Assembly: GCA_020747065.1 (NCBI GenBank)
Contig: JAGMVK010000010.1
Coordinates: 558,001-622,000 of the forward strand
Direction: 5' to 3'
Source: Cadophora sp. MPI-SDFR-AT-0126
Taxonomy: Eukaryota > Ascomycota > Leotiomycetes > Helotiales > Ploettnerulaceae
DNA: 64,000 nt
Shown piece by piece: positions 44,413 through 57,000 of the stretch. The notes beneath the pieces were generated by a model. It was given only the letters and a program-made list of their open reading frames with translations, ran no database searches and was not told the origin of the DNA. How positions within the stretch are numbered: the stretch's first letter is position 1; every line of letters starts with the position of its first letter. The translations under genes and the position numbers were made by a program.

Positions 44413-47400
44413 TTATTGGGAAGATGCCTTACCCATCCTCTCAGGTTTTTGCGCTCTTGGAGCAATAGGAGCACCCTCCCAAGCCTCCCTCGAGGGCACA
44501 GTCTCCCCCTTCATAACAAGGGACAAGCACCCCAACTGCCCACCAGTCGCAATTCTGCTCCCAGGTAAAGCAACCCCATACGCCTTCATACACCCTCTAT
44601 CCTCAATATCAACTCTCCCAACCTTCATGATGCGATCCTCGAAGAGGTGAGTCTGTGGGCCCGCATGGCGATTCAGAACAGCTTCGTCACCGATACTAAC
44701 CATGTCGTATTCTGTAATGTCGTTGGAAAGCAGGGTTGTTCGATGCCCGATTTGAACACCCATGGCGCGGAAGAACCATGCCATGAAGGGCGTTCCGGTT
44801 AACATGTCTGCACAGAAGGGTGAGAGTGTTTCGTAGACCGAGGTTACGAATTCGGATTTCCAGACGTTGAGACTCCAGAGCGGCCATTCGGCTGGATGAT
44901 AACGGCCGATGAGCATCCACTTAAGGAGGATGGGGATGATTATTGAAGCAATTGCAAAGACTATTGGAAGATTAGCTAATCTCTCAACACTCGGTGATCT
45001 TATAGATACTCACAACAGAAGTAAAACATCGGCAAAAGGAGCAACATAGGCCATACACCAACATGTTTCCAGCCAGTTTCGAAGACTTGCAGTCCAAAGC
45101 CGAGTCCAAACACGATGAGAGTACGAGGAAGCAAGATACGCAGGCCCTCGATCGAAAGACGGAGAGCTCTCAGTTTAAAAGTTGGGTTGAAGAGAAATTG
45201 GTCCGAATGATTGACCGTACAGCGTTGTCTCGCAGGCATAATGACAGCAGGACTACCAAAGCAGCTCTGCCCTTCTTTGAGAGGAGTTTCAGGAACAATT
45301 GAGAGAACTCCAACGAGAGTGTTTGAGGCGAGCTCTGTACCCTGTGGAACCATTGCACCGTTCCCGAGAAATGTACGTTTGTGAAGCTGTGTCCGCCTCT
45401 GCTTCACGATGTTATGCCGAACTTCTGCATTCCCGATGATGACCCGATCTGCGACAAACGATTGCTCACCAATCTCCGTGAGCTCGAAGTTGATTCCACG
45501 AGCAGTCGAAACTTCGGCGCCATGACCAATTTTGACGCCGAGACATCGGAGGAACGGTACCACGTACAGTGTGGCGTAGACTGGCTGCAAGACAACGAGA
45601 CTTATATCCATCAGACGGTCGATCAACCATTTTCGGAAAAAGTAGACAGATGTTGTGCGATAAGAGTGCTCTACGACACGACCCAAAACCATCCACTTGA
45701 GGATGATGAGTTCAATGAAGACCAAGAGCATGTAGATTACTGCAGCTGGCACGCAGACAATAGCTGTTTGAACATACCATCCGACACCGGCAATATTGAC
45801 ATATTCAAATAGGAGCATGCTTGGTATTTGTGGCGCGAAGTAGATGATTGGAAGAATGAATGTGGAACTGAGGCCCATGGCGAGGATCATGGTAACGAGA
45901 CGTGCTTGGCTTGGGCGCGTGTTTCGCATATTTCCTACATCTTGAGAGAGTTTGTGGTATTGGGCGGGAGAGCCGGTCCATTGCTCTCCTGCGAGGATCC
46001 GACAGTCTTGAGGTAACATACTCATGGGTCCAAGCTCGCCGCCGTCTTCTATAAGTGAGGATCCTTCTGTTGCCTTGGTCAGTTGTCCCTCCCACGAATG
46101 GGAAAATGGTTGAAACAGGACTTACCTAGAACAGAATTGCTCCCAACATGCACATCAGAGCCAACGGTTACCGGGGCAAGAATGAGACGGCCTCGTTCGA
46201 CCCAGCTCGTTGCCAACACAATATCCTTTCCAAAAACAACGTCATCGCCGATACTTACCAGATCAAAAGCCGGGCCGGCATTCAAGACCCCAATATGGCA
46301 AGATTCTCCAACGCGAGCTCCCATACACCGAAAAAGGGCAGGCAGAAGTGGCGTCTCGGCGATGGACACCATGTCAACGAGATTGACAAAATGATCAGCA
46401 AGCCACCATCGGTAGTAGTAGACGCCGTAGAGCGGATACTCTCCTTCCTTTACTTTTCCAATGGAAATCCATTTCCCCGCGATACCAATGATTGCTCTAG
46501 CAAGCGGGATGGCCACGAAGATAATGTAGGTGACTAGGATGGCGCAGCCGAGTCCGAAGCCTCGCAGCATGAAAAAGAAGACCAGATATGGTACCAGGAT
46601 AGTGATGGCTTCCACAAGGAAGAAGAAGAACAGAGCAGGAATCTGCGCAATACCGCAGAAAACATAGTTCCACTTCGAAACTCCCCAGTGATCTCCCATT
46701 GCAGCATCAGATTGATAGCACTTTTCGACCTCAGAGCTGCCTCCAAAACTGGCTACAATAGCTTCAGCCGTCCGGTATTGATAAATCCTTTGTAGACCGA
46801 GCGTTTTCAATGGAGAACCTTCAGGGCTATCTTTTCGAAGCCTTGATACCAGTTGAGCCGCAATCAAGCTATGACCTCCTAAGTCATCGAAGAAGTCGCT
46901 GTCTCTTTTAATCTTGGCAGATTTGGGAAACATATCAGCCATAGTCCGAAGCACGAGGCCCAAGTCAGAGTCGCCCACAAGAGTACTGGCAGTACGGATT
47001 GATCCTGCACTCGAACTACCTTCAGTTTGCGTCGCTGCAAAGTTCTCTTCCGAGATTTGTTGAAGTGCTTTGGCATTGATCTTGCCGCTGGGTAGTCGAG
47101 GCATTCGTTCTGGAGATATGAAGAAAATTTCTTCTGGTTGCATATACGCAGGTAGGTGCCGGAGATTGTTGCGAAGTTCTCTAGGCTCAATTTTATCGCT
47201 GCTTTCGCACACGACGTATGCTTCGAGACGATCTGTGCAGATGGACAGAGTCACAGCCACTGTCTGTACCCTGGCATGTGTTGCGATAGCATGCTCGATC
47301 TCTCCAAGTTCGATACGATATCCTCGATGCTTGACTTGTGTATCGATTCGACCTAGAAAGACAATGTTGAGGTTCTTGTCTAAGCGGACTAGATCTCCCG

Positions 47401-48873
47401 TTCTGTAAAGCCTCTCCCCGCTCCTCGATGGCAAAGGGTGCGATATGAACTTCTCGTTTGTAAGTTCAGGACGTTTTACATAGCCTTTCCCAAGACACGG
47501 ACCTCCAATAGCAAGTTCTCCTTCGGCTCCCTCTTTGAGAGGAAGTGGAGTTGGCGACCACGTCTTGTCCGCATCGTCCCTTACTTCCATCAGGAGGGCA
47601 TGGTACAACGGAAGCGGTTTCCCGATTGTCACTTGCTGGTCAGGAAAAAGTTCCTGAAATGTAGCAGTGACTGTTGTCTCTGAAGGGCCGTATGTGTTGA
47701 GGATTCTCAATGAAGGTGACCATAACCGATTGACGAGCGCAGGCGGGCAGGCTTCTCCACCCAAGTTCAGAAGTCGGACTGACGGAGGTAATGGGCATTC
47801 ACTATCGAGAGATGTCATGATATTGATGAGTGTAGGGACAGCGTTCACTAGTGTGATGTTTCTTTGGGCCCATATTCCTGTGGCACCTCCAAGACTTGGA
47901 ACGCTGCGCGGTGTTAGCCTGGGCATGGGAAACAAGATATATTCGCTTACTCTTGACATTCGGTTCGATTACCTATCGCAAGATGGGCGCCGCCAGCTAT
48001 GCTCACCCATCTTAGAAGTCTAGTCAGTAAAGCTTGAAAATTGAGCGCAGCACAGGGACGGACTTACACCTCTTCAATGAACATATCAAACGCAGAGCTG
48101 AACCCCTGCCAAACAACATCCGCGGTACTGGTCTCAAGACATGATCTCTCACTCAAGCAAAAAGCGAGGGCCGCACTATGAGGTATCTCGATTCCTTTAG
48201 GCGTCCCGGTGGAGCCACTGGTATAGATCATGTAAGCGGTATCATCTGGATGCGGCCCAGAAAGTTCTTTGGTTGAAGTCGGCGTCTGAGCAGCGAGATC
48301 CTGCATATTGACAACATGACAACTGGGAATGCCGACGGCTGCGCTGACAGCTGATTCGTAGTGGATCGAGTCGCAGAGAAGGACACGAGCGTTGCTGTCT
48401 TGAAGACATGTTGTGACGCGGGAAGTTGGTGCATCTGCATCGAAGGGTAACCAGGTCGCACCTGAGATGGTGGTTCCCAGGATAGCGAGGTGCAGATCAA
48501 GTGACCTTTCCAACCATACACCGACTACTGGCGCCGTGGCGTTGTGGTTTCGATAAAAAGTGTATAGATTTCTCGCAATGTGGGATGACTTTTCGTAGGC
48601 TTCGATGTACGATAATGTAGTCAAGGTGTTGTCTGTTGAATTTTGGAAGGAGAATAATGTCGCCTTTTGGTGACGCTGAGCTTGCCATTTGAACAGCTCG
48701 GGTAAAGTTGCAACATTTGGGATTGTGAGATTGTCTTGTGGTGTATATTCTGCGTATAAAATGTAGGTAGGCTTGGCTTCCGCAGGCTGAGAAACATCAA
48801 AGTCAACCATCTCGAGGTTTCTCCAGACCAGGCTTTCCGTAGAAGGGGGACGAAAGAAGTAGCCAAAGTACAA
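44413..48873 (-). CDS. NRPS-like poly-amino-acid synthetase, Pls/PosA family architecture
   Basis: Five exons (48873-48068, 48010-47951, 47903-46126, 46066-45014, 44960-44413) join to 1414 residues; a second Met at residue 22 may be the start. The adenylation domain has IYTSGSTGTPKG near 216-228, FDMFIEEVW (D263), NTYGPSETT, RTGDLVRLD and the core Lys K563 in PSGKI. The carrier domain has DDLGGHSLIAAQL with the phosphopantetheine Ser at S634. Then come three repeats of a membrane block plus a hexapeptide-type domain, at about 690-915, 930-1160 and 1195-1405. Each has a KWxxxG-type link (GKWISIG, LKWMVLGR, LKWMLIGR), a CMGARVG-like motif and a GSPA/GAPI end. There is no condensation or thioesterase domain. 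This is the layout of bacterial Pls (epsilon-poly-lysine synthetase), where the membrane part joins amino acids into a homopolymer. Confidence 0.88.
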
Positions 48874-50552
48874 ATAAAGATTCGGTTCAGAAGGATCGAT
48901 TCACGAACATCAACAATAGCAGTTCATGCCAAGCATATAAGACATTCTGACAGCTGTCGGTTCGAAAGTCTAGCTTTTCCCTGAACGAGCTTCGATACAT
49001 GTTGATCGTAGGTCAATACGCGTCAGAGCTTGAAGGGATGCTAGTACGTAACAACAATATAAGGATCTGGCTCGTAAAGTGACAGATGCTCCTTAGTTCT
49101 TAAACGAGCTCGGCTGGTAGGATTGAGTCTCGTATAAGTTGTAGTGGTAACCTGTACCAGGTCCCTGATCAGTCTAAGCTGGTAGTAAGCCATGGATCGA
49201 GTACCTCGAGCTTAAGGACTAGCCCGGGCAGTTTCTCAGGAGATCGAGTTGCGAGAAACAGCAGCAAACCGTGAGTTTCGCATGCAAAACGCCGATGTCA
49301 AGGTCGGTGACATATATCAAGGACATAATAATGGGTAGAAGGTCAAGAAGGATAAGTTGTTAACATAACAGAGAAATGTAATCAGAAGGTTGTCCTTTTT
49401 ATTACTTGTCTTCATCACCTACAACGGAGTGCAAGTGAATCGTCGGAGTTGCCTCCCTCCACAAACTACCAGTCCCCGAACGCGGTGGTAAAATTATGCT
49501 GGGAAGAGTCGGAATGAGAGCCTCAAGTCTGAGTATGTGTGCAAGGCATAGAACACTCCTAGTGAAAAGCTTGTCTGCTTAGTGTCGGCACCATTAAGCC
49601 TTCGAGTCTCGACTGGTTGTTAAAGCGAGAATCCGGGGATAACTACCGTTCGGGAGTCGGCACATGTAGAGCGTAAGAGTAGTCCACGTTTATTTTTTGC
49701 ACAGATTTTCGCGATATTTCGCTTCTTTGGTCAAGTCCCTGTTGGTGACTTTGCCTAACGACTTCGAGACAAAATAGAGGCCTCGACTTACGCGGCCCCA
49801 CGTGGAACAAATTGTCACGTAGCAAATCTCGTATCGCCAATATGAGGCATTTTAAAGCTGAAGCGGAAGTCCATTCTAGCGGACAGAGAGACCAACCGAT
49901 TCTAGAGAAGAAAGGGTAGCTGAGGTATCCAATTGACAAATCATGAACAAGCAACCACACATGTACAAAACGAGCATCAGGTAAGGGGTCTAGTATTGAC
50001 AATATAGCTTCAAAGTTTAGGCCGCGTGTAAATTTATAAATAGAAATTCAATTAAACCAGATGAAGACCCAAGTAGAAATATCACCCCTGATTTTCCCCT
50101 GATGAGAAAAGTATGATAATTTAAAAATATTGACATTGGTGGAGATGAAGTCTCGCTTCATCTTTGCGAAGAAATAAACACCCCCGAAATTTCCCCTGCA
50201 CCGTGCCTTAAAATCCCTCTCAATACTTCTATACATAGAACTTTGGATCATTTGTGAAGAAGTCGCTCCGCTCTCAAATGGACTACCACTTATGTTTGGC
50301 AAATACTATTCGCCCCCAAATTGACCTCTCCCAAAGACTGGCTACGGCTACTTTCACTATGGGTGGCTCGGACGTGTCTCAGGGCTTTGCTTGCGACACC
50401 CTTGGCCTGCTTTGTTCAGGGTGGTGACGCTCTCACAGTCACAAAGACTGACAATACCGTTCTTTCAATGTCTATATCACAGATCACTCCACATGCAAAG
50501 CCCTAAGAGCAAAGATGGACTTCGCTTGCAGATGTTCTTGGCACGTACGTCT
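48874..50552. other. Intergenic stretch upstream of the Pls-like gene
   Basis: 1.7 kb with no supported gene. It should hold the synthetase promoter at its left end. A small AT-rich patch lies near 50025-50130 and a short perfect hairpin at 50144-50162. Open frames such as 49643-50002 (-) and 50321-50506 (+) are not recognised. Confidence 0.45.
50144..50162. repeat. Short perfect hairpin
   Basis: GATGAAG-TCTCG-CTTCATC: a 7-base perfect stem with a 5-base loop in gene-free DNA. It may be chance or part of a decayed element. Confidence 0.4.
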
Positions 50553-52048
50553 CTAAACCTGCGCCCTCGGGAAATAAGGTCCATCAACGCTATCCCAGAC
50601 TTTCGATACTGCGATTGCCGGCTCTTTGCCTAAACCCTTCAATTTCGCCAGTTCGAAAAGCTGTAGCGCTGTCCCAGTGAGATGAAGTGGATACTTCAAC
50701 TTGTGAGCTTGTTCTACCGCCTCGGTCTACATTCCCGTTAGTGAAAAAGGCTCTTCTGACCATGATGAAGAAGTTAAGGCGAACAACGTACCAACTCAGC
50801 AATAACATCATCCACGCTGCTGCCTTCCTTCCAGACCCCGTTCAACAACTGCATCGTCGCCTCCACAAACATTGCACTACTCCCCGCCGCCGTCGAGATG
50901 ATTTCAAACAGCTTCTTCGCCTCTAGCCCAACCTTTACACCAAGAGACATCGCCTCGGTTGCAGCAGCAAGATGCACACCAGCCATGATCTTTTCTACGA
51001 GGAGGATTTTTAGGTCATCTGGTGAGAGGGTGGCTGATGAGGATGCGAGCTTGAGGATTGCAGATGGAGATTGTGGGAGGTAGACTCCGACGAGTGCGGC
51101 ATCGTCGATAAGTCCTAGGCCAGCACTGACGCCGGATGCGAGGACTTGCTCGGTAGTTGAAGAGAGGAAGAGGGGGAAGTTGGCTGAGCGGCCCCCGGCT
51201 GTCACGATGCCCTGTTTACAGAATCAGCTGATATACCTCATGCCAAACAGAACATTGATTGAGCAGCGCAAGAAATGGTTCCTCAATAGCGGAAAACTCA
51301 CGACATCCTTAACAATAATATTCAGCGCGGAATACACAGTCTTGTCCTCAACAAGCATATGCGGCGTTCGATTCTCAAACATCCAACTGCTCCCCCTCCC
51401 TTTCCTCAGTATCTCAAACGCTTGTTTGGTATTAAGTCCCAACGCAGCAGCAAAACCCATCGCTTCGCTCGTCATCGCAATGTGAATACCCGCCAACACC
51501 TGATGAACCATCTTGACATTCGTGCCTGCCCCCAAACCTCCAGGGATAATGTACAGATTCTCTCCAGCCATAGCATCAAGCACAGGCTTCGCTGCCGTGA
51601 TAGCACTTTCTGGCCCAGCAGCGAGGATGGTTAAAGTACCGTTTGCAGCACGAATCGTGCCTCCTGAGACAGGTGCATCAACAAGCTCGATATCCTGCCT
51701 ATGGTACTTCTCATCGAGGAGTTTCCTCACAAGCGGCACGTGTTCTGGTGGTCCTGTCGAAGAGAGAATTACCGTTGCTCCCTTTCCAAGACTATGGATC
51801 GCGCCGCTGTCATCATCGAAGAGCGCAGTGAGGATCTGAGCTGCCGTGGCGACCATGAAGACGACATATTGAGCATCTAGGACCGTTTCTTTGGGCGTCA
51901 ATGAGGTGTGCCCACCTGCAGCTGTGAAGCGCTCAAGAGTGGGTGCGTAGACGTCGAAGCCGGTTACGTGGAAGCCTTTCTTGATGAGGTTGGTGGCCAT
52001 GCCGAAGCCCATTGCTCCGAGGCCGAGGAAGGCTATTTTACCTGACAT
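50553..52048 (-). CDS. 6PGDH-superfamily dehydrogenase with duplicated C-terminal domain
   Basis: Three exons (52048-51302, 51211-50792, 50726-50553), all phase 0, join to 446 residues. The N-terminus IAFLGLGAMGFGMATNLIKK is an NAD(P)-binding Rossmann motif with the beta-hydroxyacid dehydrogenase signature. VDAPVSGG (about 123-130) binds substrate, and the catalytic Lys is K179 in GAGTNVKMVHQVLAGIH. A first helical domain follows (SSWMFENR). A second helical domain then repeats the pattern: LLVEKIMAGVHLAAATEAMS, GLEAKKLFEIISTAAGSSAM, without a second Rossmann fold of clear type. The family includes 3-hydroxyisobutyrate and L-threonate (LtnD) dehydrogenases. Similar tandem forms occur in plants and fungi at the start of larger proteins that continue with a DUF1537 kinase and a class II aldolase; here the protein ends after the second domain. 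Substrate not known. Whether it serves the Pls-like gene 1.7 kb away is unclear. Confidence 0.8.
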
Positions 52049-54067
52049 AGTGCTGGATAGTTGCTTTGTTTCTGGTTTGAATTTGGGGAGTTCTCAAGAT
52101 TGTAGTTGTGAGGGATAGGCCAGAACTTGACTTAGGACTTTGTTGACTTTATCCAGGGTGACTTTAACCGGCTTCCGATGGCGGGAGAGGGGGATGACGC
52201 GGGAAATTTGTTGTAGAAGCAGAGAGAAGGATATGATGAGTAAAGAGTCGATTTTATTATCCTGGGGATAGGATGCATATGGATCCGGGAGAAGATTACG
52301 GGACATAGGCTTATCCTATGGCCAGTTGCAAGAGAGGCTTGGCGGAGCGTGGGGAGGTGAAGTTGGGGAAGTGGGGTTCGACATCGTCATGACAGCGGAT
52401 GGAACCCCGAGTTTACAGTAAGCGAGCGAGTCAGGAGAGCAACTGAGATGGCTTTTATGGCGGGACTCTCTCGCTTTCTACTGCATCAACCATTAAACAC
52501 AGCTTGGAATCGGAGATCAGCTGTTCGGTCAGAGGACACCGATGAAAAAACATTGCAACGAGAGTGGTGTTTCGGTAAGTTATGATTCTCTATTGACATC
52601 CACCAAACCTTATTGGTCGCTTAAAAAAGGGGTATTCGCCTGATTCGAAAACCTTGCATGTAATACACACCCCTGTAGTCGCCGGCTCCTCTCATCAACT
52701 CCGTATCCAACATCGCTCTTCTAATAACTCATTCTATACCTCCAGCTCTTATATCCTCCCATTGCTCCCATGGCTAGCTACCTCACTGATCCCAGTCGGT
52801 CCGGTCTGGCCAGCAATCTGCCATCTCGTCGCGTCCACCATATCCTTCATGTCCTAGATCAGCTTTAACCTCTCTCCACTTTCTCGATCAACATCCGGTG
52901 TCTCGATGAAGATCCTTCCTCACAAACATGCCTATGAGTCGTCCTCCACGTAGCTTCATACAGCCTTCCATGCCAAGCCCAAATACGAAAAACAGTAAAG
53001 ACTCTCACATCTCACGTCGTCCCGTTCCATGGCTAATTTCGTTTCTTGCAAGCCGATTCAATCAAGCAATTCACCCCTACACATACATATCACGCATTGC
53101 AAATCACCGCAAAGCTAGCTTGCACGCTCAGAAGAAAAGAAGGAAGGGTACGCTGTACGCATTTTATTTGGTTGGTATCTAGCAAGCACCTGTTGCACTG
53201 CGCTGCTCTGCTTTACATTCACCTCATGCCTTTCAACGTCCGATATTGAAAAGCTTGTTTCCAGAAAGCAAGAGTCGATTTCTCAGACGTGACTCAGTAT
53301 CATTCATTATTATTATTATTATTCATCAATCCGTCCGTCCATTTGTTCATTTGTCCATTTGGCTATGCATGTATTCATGCTTTTGCGCAAGAAGAAAACT
53401 CCAACGCTCTCTCCCGCTAAAGGCCAAAATCAAAGGTCCCGTTCGCCAAGAAGATGCAAAGAAGCCAGGAGACAGAGATAGTATCAGCAGAATTTCTCTA
53501 TCCTACTAAATCCACCCTTCTACCATTAATGTATCTTTCTCCAACCAATCATCCATCCATCCATCCATCCATCCATCCATCCATCCATCCATCCATTTGT
53601 GTCTCTCTAATTAGCCGAGAGAAGTTCGTTGAAGAAGAAGGTAGTAGAAGCGAATATGGAAAAAAGTCGTACAATCATACATATTTTACATGTGTTGATG
53701 AATTTTGGGCTGAATTGGAATCAAAAGAAGCTTGCTTCCAAGTCCCAACCAAATCCTCAGGATCCATCTCAATCCATCCATCCTATTCCATCCAGTCCTG
53801 CTTTAATTTGATTTGATTTGCTTCCCAATCCAGACCAGACCAGGCCTGCCTGCCTACCTGCCACCTATGAACGCTCGCACGCTATGCTCAAAAAAATGCC
53901 CAAATTACAAAAAGGTAGGAAGGATGAATAAGAAGGAGGACTCTCGTCCCAGTGAAACGCCGAGAAATGCATGCATGTGTCGCGCTACGCTACTGAAGGC
54001 GCTCAAATGTCAGATGTCGAAGAAGAAAAGTCATTAAAGGATCAAAGAAGAGGAAGCGGAAGATCGT
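52049..54067. other. Intergenic stretch with microsatellites
   Basis: 2 kb between the dehydrogenase gene start and the 3' end of the histidine kinase gene. It holds an ATT repeat near 53307-53325 and the ATCC repeat listed separately. No gene is recognised. Confidence 0.5.
53548..53595. repeat. ATCC tetranucleotide microsatellite
   Basis: About twelve uninterrupted ATCC units on the + strand, downstream of the histidine kinase gene and possibly within its 3' untranslated region. Repeat length is likely to vary between strains. Confidence 0.85.
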
Positions 54068-57000
54068 CTACGTCATAGTTGTAGAAGTTGTAGTGCTTGG
54101 TTCCGCGACAATTTTACTGCCTGTCTCAGCAGGCGTAATAGGATCGAGGAGGTCGCCCATGAGTGCACTCAAGGCTTTGAAGTCGACAGGCTTGGTGATG
54201 TAGTTACTGAAGCCGGCCTCGATGCATTTATCGAGGACATCGGCCATGACGTTTGCGGAGAGAGCGATGATGGGCATGCGAGTGTATCTTTCTTGCTTCT
54301 CCCAGCTGCGGATCTCGCGACAGGCCTGGTAGCCGTCTTTGTTTGGCATGTGAAGATCGCACTGTGAATGATATTAGATTGATTAGAAGTCATAATGTTT
54401 GCATTTCAGTACGTACCAGGATGAGGGAGTAGAAAGAATGAGGCTTGGCGAAGACTTGATCAGTGCACTCAACTCCATCCAGAGCCAAGTCAACTGCAAT
54501 ACCGACTTTGCTCAGGTACTTCATAAGCACCTTTTGATTAGTAGCATTGTCTTCAACCAAAAGAACCCTGTATCCCTTATTGCCAAGTCGCTTGCCAATA
54601 TCGAGGTAATTCTGCCGAGCATTCGCCACCTGCTGTTGAGCACTGAAGCGGTTTCTGTCCGTACTCAAATCTCTCTCCTTGTCGGGATCGAAGATGACTG
54701 CGAAGCGCGATGGCTTAACCGGCTTGTAGATGAATGTAAGTCGGTTGTCTTTGGCTAATTTGTCGTAGTCATTTCCTGTGTTTCGGATGACTTCTTGTCG
54801 CTGTACTGGATCGGAGAGCACGACTATGGATGTCTTCGGAAGCGTGGCAGATCTCACGATTTGGTCGATCAAAGTAATAATTTCTTCAGACGAGCCAAGA
54901 TTCAGCACAATGTGTGTGAAAATGACAGGATCGTCGCCGCCTATCATCGCCTGTGCCTCTTCAATACTTGCCAAGCCCGTAATCTGGTGAGGTACGTCCT
55001 TTGGTAGAGTCATTTCGATGTGCTGAGTCGTAGCTTCTCTACTGTGTGTTTGAGGGCAGATAAGCAAGATTGAGTACATTGGCGGTCGGAAGTGCTTGAT
55101 ATCAGGTGTGACACTGGCCCTTCTTGAAATGTCCTGTTCCGCAAGTAAACTTGCTGGTGTGGGTGTGGCATCCTGCGATTCCGAAGGTGTAGATCCCGAT
55201 ACTGGTGATGTTCGATCAGGAAGTTCCAGCTTCATACTTGAAGGGTCAGGCGCAATTGATCGAGCTGCCTCACCAAAATGAGCTAGGGACTGATTGGTAG
55301 ATGAACTTGACGATCGTTGCGTTGTGGGTGACCTAGTCGAGTGGAGTGAAGGATTCGAACTACCAGACGATGGTACTGGGTCGGTCCCAGTCCCCGAAGA
55401 TTCGGTACGCGGGCTCTGGCTCTCCTCTGCTGGGGACTGAATAAGTCTACTGGCCAAGATGGGGTTTCCGCCTGCCTGTCTGATGGCACGAGCTGTCGTC
55501 TCGTACGAGACCTGCGATTTCAAGGACGCTCTAGCGGACGGTGTTGACGGGACTGTGCTTAAAGCAGGTGTCGTTGACGGATCTGGGTGGTCATCCTCTG
55601 TAGGTAAGTGGAACTTTGCTGTGAATGTAAAGGTAGAACCTTTTCCTGGGACCGCTGTGCCTTCCATTTGACCACCATGAAGCTCTACCAACTGCCTAGA
55701 AATGACAAGACCAAGTCCGGTTCCGCCTTGAGTCCGCGTGCTACTCGCATCAATCTGACTGAAAGGTTTGAATATGAGTTCTGCTTCCTCTTGTGTGAAG
55801 CCACGGCCGGTATCAATGATGGAGAATTCAAGCATGACCTCATTTTCCTCAAGTTCTTCTACATCCTTTAAGACTTTGCAGCGGCTGAATACTTCACCAA
55901 CAGTCGTAAATTTGATTGCATTCCCAATGACATTTAGCAAGACTTGACGGATGCGGAAGCGGTCGCCTTTGACCATTTCTGGAACGTCAACATCGACAAC
56001 ATAATTGACTTCGAGGTGTTTAGTGATAGCGATTGTTGAAATCATCTCGTTGACTTCCTCCACTAAAGAGCGAGTATGGAACCAGTCGTGAGAAAGTTTC
56101 ATCATGCCTGCATCAGCTTTCGCAAGATCCAAGATATCGTTGATGATATTCAAGAGACCCTCGGCACTAGATGCAATCGTATTGCAGTAATCAATCTGTT
56201 CATCGTTGAGGGGAGTATCCTGTAAGAAGCTAATCATGCCGGAGATACCAATAAGCGGAGTGCGGATCTCGTGAGACATGTTGCTTAGAAATTTGCCCTT
56301 CGAATCCATGGCATCCTTGAGCTTCATCTCAAGCAGCTTGTGGTCATTGATATCTGCACAAGCACCGAACCAAGATCCATCTCCACTTCCAAGATTGATA
56401 TTATCAACTTCAACGCAGCGAACAAGATGCCAGCGGTACTCTCCAGACTTGGATCTGAGACGGACTTCTGTGCTGTAGGAAGTTCGGCCATTGCCGTCGA
56501 TTTCGACTTTGATTACGCCAGATTTCATGAGTTCAGAAAATTCCGCGCTCGGTAATTCGTAGGTTGATCCACTGCTAGAGCTATTTGTCCTGGAAAGAGC
56601 ATGTTGAACACCTTTGATAGTCCGCTCTGTTGGTGCTGAAGAGACAGCAGAGTGGATCGAACTCTTGCCTCCTGATGATGACTGTGAAGGGTTTCGGCTG
56701 GGCTCTGCTGGTAACTTCGATGTGGGCTCTGTCGGAGATGGAGGTGAAATGATTGGGACATGACATCTGGCTAGATCCTCGGGATGAACATAGTCCATAA
56801 AGCCAAGACCAAGAGAATGGTCAAACTCTTGTCCAGTATATGAAAGCCACTGTTGGTTCGCAAACGTCACTCCTTGATCTTCGGTTGCTGAGAAGATGAT
56901 TTGTGGAATGAGGTTTGCCAATTGCCGGTGCTTGGCTTCCGACGCCTCTATCTCCTCTTGCCTAGCAGCCTTGACTTCTGCAATATGCTGGTCGTGAATG

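Noticed and set aside
55340..55380. GGATTCGAAC, resembling a tRNA B box
   Set aside because: Lies inside the histidine kinase coding region with no tRNA fold around it.
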